The notes beneath the pieces are model-generated. The model saw only the letters and a program-made list of their open reading frames with translations. It was not told the origin of the DNA and did not search any database. A stretch of DNA of 64,000 nucleotides from a virus, in IMG/VR virus record IMGVR_UViG_3300048625_000156, positions 30,808 through 94,807 of that record; one strand, given 5' to 3'. Positions within the stretch are counted from its first letter, which is position 1, and every line of letters starts with the position of its first letter. Positions 61,192-64,000 of the stretch are shown here, piece by piece. Both the position numbers and the translations under genes were made by a program.

Positions 61192-61644
61192 ATGGCTCGT
61201 GCCGTATCCGTAAAAATCCCAACCGCTAAGGTCATTGAGTTGATTGAGCAGAAGATTGCCCAGATTGACCAAGATGTTGCCACCTACCCTGCTCGCAAGG
61301 CTAAGTATCAGGCAGACTACAAGGTATACACCGAAAAGGTTGTTGCCACTCTTGCTAAGTTGCTGAAACAAGATGGTTCTGCTCTTCTTGCCGAAGAGAA
61401 CACCGATAAGGGTATTCGTGTTAGCACCAACTACCGCAACGCAGTAGAAATCACCATTGGCAAGGAACTGCTGGACTTGGAAAAGCCAAAAGAGCCACAA
61501 GACCCAGAGCCAAAGGGCTACTACTCACACAACGCATACAGCACCAAGCGTGAAGAGTTGGAAAAGACCCTCCGTCTGCTTCGTATGACCGAACAGGAAA
61601 CTATCACCTCCTCAACCTACAACTCGGTTCTGGAACTGCTGTAA
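61192..61644 (+). CDS. 150-residue coiled-coil hypothetical protein
   Basis: Long helices (KVIELIEQKIAQIDQDVATY, KAKYQADYKVYTEKVVATLA), a Pro/Glu linker (KPKEPQDPEPKG) and a final helix. It resembles small phage coiled-coil proteins without known role. AAAGAAAGAAG ribosome site. Confidence 0.6.
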   Translation: MARAVSVKIPTAKVIELIEQKIAQIDQDVATYPARKAKYQADYKVYTEKVVATLAKLLKQDGSALLAEENTDKGIRVSTNYRNAVEITIGKELLDLEKPKEPQDPEPKGYYSHNAYSTKREELEKTLRLLRMTEQETITSSTYNSVLELL

Positions 61645-61665
61645 AACCATAGGCTTACGCCTAAA

Positions 61666-61694
61666 CACCTAAGCAAGTGTCTAAAAGGCTTCCC
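61666..61694 (+). repeat. CCTRAGC hairpin family, copy B
   Basis: Carries AAGC and GCTT where the other copies have GAGC and GCTC, a compensatory change. Confidence 0.5.
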
Positions 61695-61802
61695 CCATTG
61701 GGTAGAATGGTAATAGTTTGTCTGTTTGATAAAAGGATAAATAGACTTTGGCAGTAGCAAGTAAAAGGTGTTGAGGTAATACTGCTGAGTATAGACACAC
61801 CA

Positions 61803-61832
61803 CACCTGAGCAAGTGTAGTAAAAGGCTCACT
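61803..61832 (+). repeat. CCTGAGC hairpin family, copy C
   Basis: TGAGC and GCTCA arms with a 14-base loop that includes AAAAG. Confidence 0.5.
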
Positions 61833-61866
61833 AATCCCCTTGTGTAATAGCAGGGGGATTTTTCTT
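61832..61866 (+). terminator. intrinsic terminator
   Basis: AATCCCC pairs with GGGGATT around a loop of about 14 bases, then TTTCTTT follows on the plus strand. Confidence 0.75.
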
Positions 61867-61930
61867 TACCCGAAAATCGGGTCGGCAGCTCTCAAGATCC
61901 GCTTTAAGAATGTGCCAGGAAATCCCTATA

Positions 61931-61953
61931 ATGTCAGTGGTAGGCTGTATAAT
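61931..61953 (+). promoter_or_regulatory. ATGTC-box promoter 18
   Basis: ATGTCAGTGG at 61931, TATAAT at 61948. Confidence 0.75.
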
Positions 61954-61983
61954 GGAACTACAACCCAAAGAAAAGGAAAACTA

Positions 61984-62196
61984 ATGTATACATTCCACAG
62001 CCGAAAGGCTTACATCTCGGCAGATGGTTCTTACTCTGCTAATGAGGATACTATCACTTTTGATACTGATGCCCTCACAAATGAGCAATGGGAGATTGTA
62101 GATGACCTTCCAGATTCTATGAAGATGGAATACGCTATCGCTATCCTTGATGGTGATGATGACTTTGTAAACGAAATCGAAAGCGAGTATAAGTAA
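61984..62196 (+). CDS. 70-residue hypothetical protein
   Basis: Acidic alpha/beta protein (MYTFHSRKAYISADGSYSAN, EQWEIVDDLPDSMKMEYA). AAAGAAAAGG ribosome site. TAATG overlap with the next gene. Unknown function. Confidence 0.58.
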   Translation: MYTFHSRKAYISADGSYSANEDTITFDTDALTNEQWEIVDDLPDSMKMEYAIAILDGDDDFVNEIESEYK

Positions 62197-62513
62197 TGGG
62201 AGCACGAACAGTATTTGAGGTAAAAGACCGTAGTGGAAGCATTTTCCTTTATTCACATTGGGGAGGGGACACTAAGATTGAAGACGCTATTGACGCTCTC
62301 AAAAAGGCAGAGCCACGATGGCAGGATACTACCTATGGTATGCGTATCTTCATTAGCCAGATTGTTGGTGAAGCATGGAAAGATGAAACTGGCTATGGCA
62401 TTTCTGCTGGACATACCTTTGAGGAACAGTATGACCCAATGGTGATTGACTTTGAAACCAATACCGTTACTTATCTTGATGAGGACTTATCGTTCAGAGA
62501 GTTCATCAGTTAG
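62196..62513 (+). CDS. 105-residue hypothetical protein
   Basis: Alpha/beta protein with IFLYSHWGGDTKIEDAIDAL, an acidic helix and YDPMVIDFETNTVTYLDE. The pattern (a strand with HWGG then a helix) recurs in small phage proteins that I cannot name. Coupled to the gene before it. Confidence 0.6.
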   Translation: MGARTVFEVKDRSGSIFLYSHWGGDTKIEDAIDALKKAEPRWQDTTYGMRIFISQIVGEAWKDETGYGISAGHTFEEQYDPMVIDFETNTVTYLDEDLSFREFIS

Positions 62514-62536
62514 ATGTCGTAGGGTGGCTGTATAAT
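62514..62536 (+). promoter_or_regulatory. ATGTC-box promoter 19
   Basis: ATGTCGTAGG at 62514, TATAAT at 62531; it starts directly after the previous stop. Confidence 0.7.
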
Positions 62537-62560
62537 AGGACTAACAACGAAAGGAAAGCA

Positions 62561-62707
62561 ATGAGAGCATTTGAGATACTTACAGGCGAACTCGTTTTGG
62601 TTTATGCCGAAACCGAAGATGAAGCAATGGAGAAACTTGGTGAGGGTGAGTATGAGGAAATCGAAACCCTGTCAGAGGTTCAGAGAGAGTATGAGGTGGC
62701 TGAATGA
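62561..62707 (+). CDS. 48-residue acidic protein
   Basis: MRAFEILTGELVLVYAETED then an acidic helix. AAAGGAAAGC ribosome site. ATGA overlap with the next gene. Unknown. Confidence 0.52.
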   Translation: MRAFEILTGELVLVYAETEDEAMEKLGEGEYEEIETLSEVQREYEVAE

Positions 62708-62889
62708 AAACCATTGACGAACTAATCGCATTCTGTAAAGAGAACATTGCTGAGTTAGATAGTTATGTGCTTGATAACGATAGTGATAGCGAATACTTTT
62801 CAGGCGTTCAATCTGCCTATGCTCAGGTTATCCTTTTCCTTACTGGTGAAGAGATAGAGGTTCCCCAAATCCCCTACCCAGAAATGTAG
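62704..62889 (+). CDS. 61-residue acidic protein
   Basis: TIDELIAFCKENIAELDSYV, then YFSGVQSAYAQVILFL and a Pro-rich end; two helices. Unknown function. Confidence 0.52.
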   Translation: MKTIDELIAFCKENIAELDSYVLDNDSDSEYFSGVQSAYAQVILFLTGEEIEVPQIPYPEM

Positions 62890-62901
62890 GGGTGCTGGGC
62901 T

Positions 62902-62950
62902 GCCGACCCAATTGTAACGATCAGGTTACGAAGCTTACGAAACGGTTCCC
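62902..62950 (+). repeat. GCCGACC plus GTTACGAA cluster
   Basis: GCCGACC at 62902, then TAACGATC, GGTTACGAA and CTTACGAA within 40 bases, just before promoter 20. The clearest example of the shared upstream region. Confidence 0.55.
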
Positions 62951-62961
62951 CAATCCCTATA

Positions 62962-62984
62962 ATGTCAGTGGTCCACTGTATAAT
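62962..62984 (+). promoter_or_regulatory. ATGTC-box promoter 20
   Basis: ATGTCAGTGG at 62962, TATAAT at 62979. Confidence 0.75.
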
Positions 62985-63016
62985 AGAGGTATCAACAAAA
63001 AGAAAAGGAAACCCCT

Positions 63017-63382
63017 ATGAGCCGTGAACGTGGAACCCTTGTCTACAAGATGGACGAGAACGCAACCCTAGCCCTTATCCGTAACAAACTTGGTAAGCCT
63101 GACGCTGACGTAAAGCCAGACATTATGGTTGTTGCTATTGGTAAGAATGGTCCTGCTACTATCTGCCGTGAGGGTGTAGGTTGGTGGGCTGACGCTAATG
63201 GTGGTATCCCTATCAACTTCTATTCTGGTAACTATGGCTCTGGTGGCTTTGTAGATGTTACCGCCGAAGAGTTGTCTGATGTAACTACTGACGAAACTAT
63301 GGACCTTGCTGACTTCATCAACGAGTTTGGCGACCGCCTAGAAACTAACTTCTACCTTTGGCAACAATACATCAAAGGTTAG
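63017..63382 (+). CDS. 121-residue hypothetical protein
   Basis: Alpha/beta protein with ATLALIRNKLGKPDADVKPD, a Gly/aromatic centre (GVGWWADANGGIPINFYSGN) and an acidic helix. AAAAGGAAACC ribosome site. Not recognised. Confidence 0.6.
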   Translation: MSRERGTLVYKMDENATLALIRNKLGKPDADVKPDIMVVAIGKNGPATICREGVGWWADANGGIPINFYSGNYGSGGFVDVTAEELSDVTTDETMDLADFINEFGDRLETNFYLWQQYIKG

Positions 63383-63405
63383 ATGTCGTACCCCCCTGTT
63401 ATAAT
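63383..63405 (+). promoter_or_regulatory. ATGTC-box promoter 21
   Basis: ATGTCGTACC at 63383, TATAAT at 63400; directly after the previous stop. Confidence 0.7.
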
Positions 63406-63437
63406 AGATAGTATCAACCCTAAGAGAAAGAAAGAAA

Positions 63438-63908
63438 ATGGCATTTGACGAAAACGGAAATGTTGTACCTGACCCTATTAGTGCTTCTAGTGTTCTTGGT
63501 GAAGCAGTAAGTGAACACCCTGTACTTACCCCACTGAAAAATCGTATCGCTGAGTTAGAGCGTGAGGTTGAGATTGTCAAGGGTAACTCTGATAACTATC
63601 GCAACCGTTGGAATGAACTCTGTAGCCAACGCTACACGCTTGAGAATGCTCTGCGTACCTTTGTCGAAGATGAAGAGATTGAACTAAGCATTGCTACCCA
63701 GATTGCTGAAATCTTTGACATCACCCTGACCAAGACCATTGACGTTGAACTGACTTTCAAGGTTACCGTTTCGGTTGAGGTTCCTCTCGGTGAAGAGATG
63801 ACTGCTGATGACGTTGCTGACAACGTTAGCATTTCTGTAGACTACTACGGCACAGGGGAGTTGCTTGAAAGCGACAGCGACCTTGATGACTGGAGTGAAC
63901 GTTCATAG
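63438..63908 (+). CDS. 156-residue coiled-coil acidic protein
   Basis: A coiled coil (LKNRIAELEREVEIVKGNSD, RWNELCSQRYTLENAL) followed by an acidic beta-rich half (DVELTFKVTVSVEVPLGEEM). The second half has the composition of small phage proteins with a DUF-like SEFIR or Ig pattern, not recognised. AAAGAAAGAAA precedes the start. Confidence 0.58.
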   Translation: MAFDENGNVVPDPISASSVLGEAVSEHPVLTPLKNRIAELEREVEIVKGNSDNYRNRWNELCSQRYTLENALRTFVEDEEIELSIATQIAEIFDITLTKTIDVELTFKVTVSVEVPLGEEMTADDVADNVSISVDYYGTGELLESDSDLDDWSERS

Positions 63909-63914
63909 GGGGCT

Positions 63915-64000
63915 ATGAAAACATGCAGTGATATGCATGGACATCCTGAGCATGATGTAAAAAGGCTCCTTCTTCATGCCTGGAATTTGCCGACCCCCCC
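63915..64000 (+). CDS. doubtful ORF at the window edge
   Basis: Open to the window end, starting MKTCSDMHGHPEHDVKRLLL, with AGGGGG close before the ATG. It coincides with a hairpin repeat copy and a GCCGACC site, both normally non-coding, so it is probably not a gene. Confidence 0.2.
   Translation, partial: MKTCSDMHGHPEHDVKRLLLHAWNLPTP
63941..63972 (+). repeat. CCTGAGC hairpin family, copy D
   Basis: GAGC and GCTC arms enclosed by GCATG (63935-63939) and CATGC outside. Confidence 0.5.

Larger units (their letters stand above)
61645..61866 (+). ncRNA. structured non-coding stretch with terminator
   Basis: About 220 bases without an ORF of interest. It holds the TAGGC-TTAC-GCCTA hairpin, two CCTRAGC hairpin copies, complementary ACACCT/AGGTGT and GTGTCT/AGACAC pairs, and a terminator at the end. 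It may be a structured 3' region or a small RNA processed from the upstream mRNA. Confidence 0.35.
55664..63995. repeat. eleven dispersed GCCGACC/GGTCGGC heptamers
   Basis: Starts at 55664, 56373, 56957, 57718, 58137, 58885, 59814, 60661, 61880, 62902 and 63989. Those I place all lie between genes, most within about 60 bases after a stop codon and upstream of an ATGTC-box promoter. Six are followed within about 20 bases by GATC. Confidence 0.65.

Noticed and set aside
61700-61780. tRNA-like GGTAGAATGGTAATAG segment
   Set aside because: No T-loop sequence, no seven-base acceptor stem and no anticodon stem could be placed.
61090-63972. Hammerhead ribozyme suggested by CCTGAGC and AAA elements
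   Set aside because: The required CUGANGA core and GAAA pairing are absent; the simple hairpin explains the conservation.

Overview
The window is part of a tailed double-stranded DNA phage genome with a long non-contractile tail (siphovirus architecture). No host genes, integrase or tRNAs were found. The phage type is clear from a terminase pair, portal, HK97-type protease and capsid, tail completion proteins, a 2136-residue tape measure protein and collagen-like fibres. The host is inferred, not shown. A DnaE-type polymerase, a CVQC NrdH redoxin, a RecA-like protein, a GP88-domain protein and many leaderless starts fit phages of Actinomycetota, here a host of moderate or low GC. Both window ends cut through phage sequence.

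Region 1 (1 to 13.7 kb, minus strand) reads rightmost first. It holds a MerR-like regulator, small conserved proteins, DnaB-like helicase, DnaG-like primase, a gp32-like single-strand binding protein, DnaE polymerase, MazG, NrdH, a RecA-like recombinase, small zinc proteins, two candidate Holliday junction nucleases, a Cas4-like nuclease and a small HTH protein, and it ends in the terminase genes. No sliding clamp or clamp loader is visible, so these probably come from the host. Region 2 (13.7 to 41.7 kb, minus strand) is the virion operon. From its upstream end it runs: LamG-like structural protein, portal, protease with scaffold, capsid, head-tail joining proteins, major tail protein, two homologous tail-assembly chaperones, tape measure, distal tail and hub proteins, and receptor-proximal tail proteins. 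Hairpin terminators follow the capsid and major tail genes, which would set the high dose of these two proteins.

Region 3 (41.7 to 42.6 kb) is a plus-strand island: its own promoter, a 42-codon ORF and a secreted NlpC/P60 peptidase, closed by a strong bidirectional terminator. Region 4 (42.6 to 54.2 kb, minus strand) is a second virion operon of fibres. It has FN3 repeats, collagen-like GPTG proteins, a glycine-rich fibre, and a family 2 glycosyltransferase among them. Its promoter region (53.6 to 53.9 kb) carries opposing promoters, a 15-bp leader hairpin and a possible short plus-strand RNA.

Region 5 (54.4 to 64 kb, plus strand) is a dense array of about 30 small genes, mostly of unknown function. 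The striking feature is regulatory. Twenty-one promoters share an invariant ATGTC whose first base lies exactly 17 bases before the first base of the -10 hexamer, without a recognisable -35. This recalls the architecture of T4 MotA-dependent middle promoters. The same region carries 11 intergenic GCCGACC heptamers, six perfect DnaA boxes (TTATCCACA) including one at 54.2 kb, GTTACGAA repeats, and a four-copy hairpin family with one compensatory base-pair change. Together these suggest a phage-specific early or middle regulon and a possible host-DnaA-dependent replication origin.
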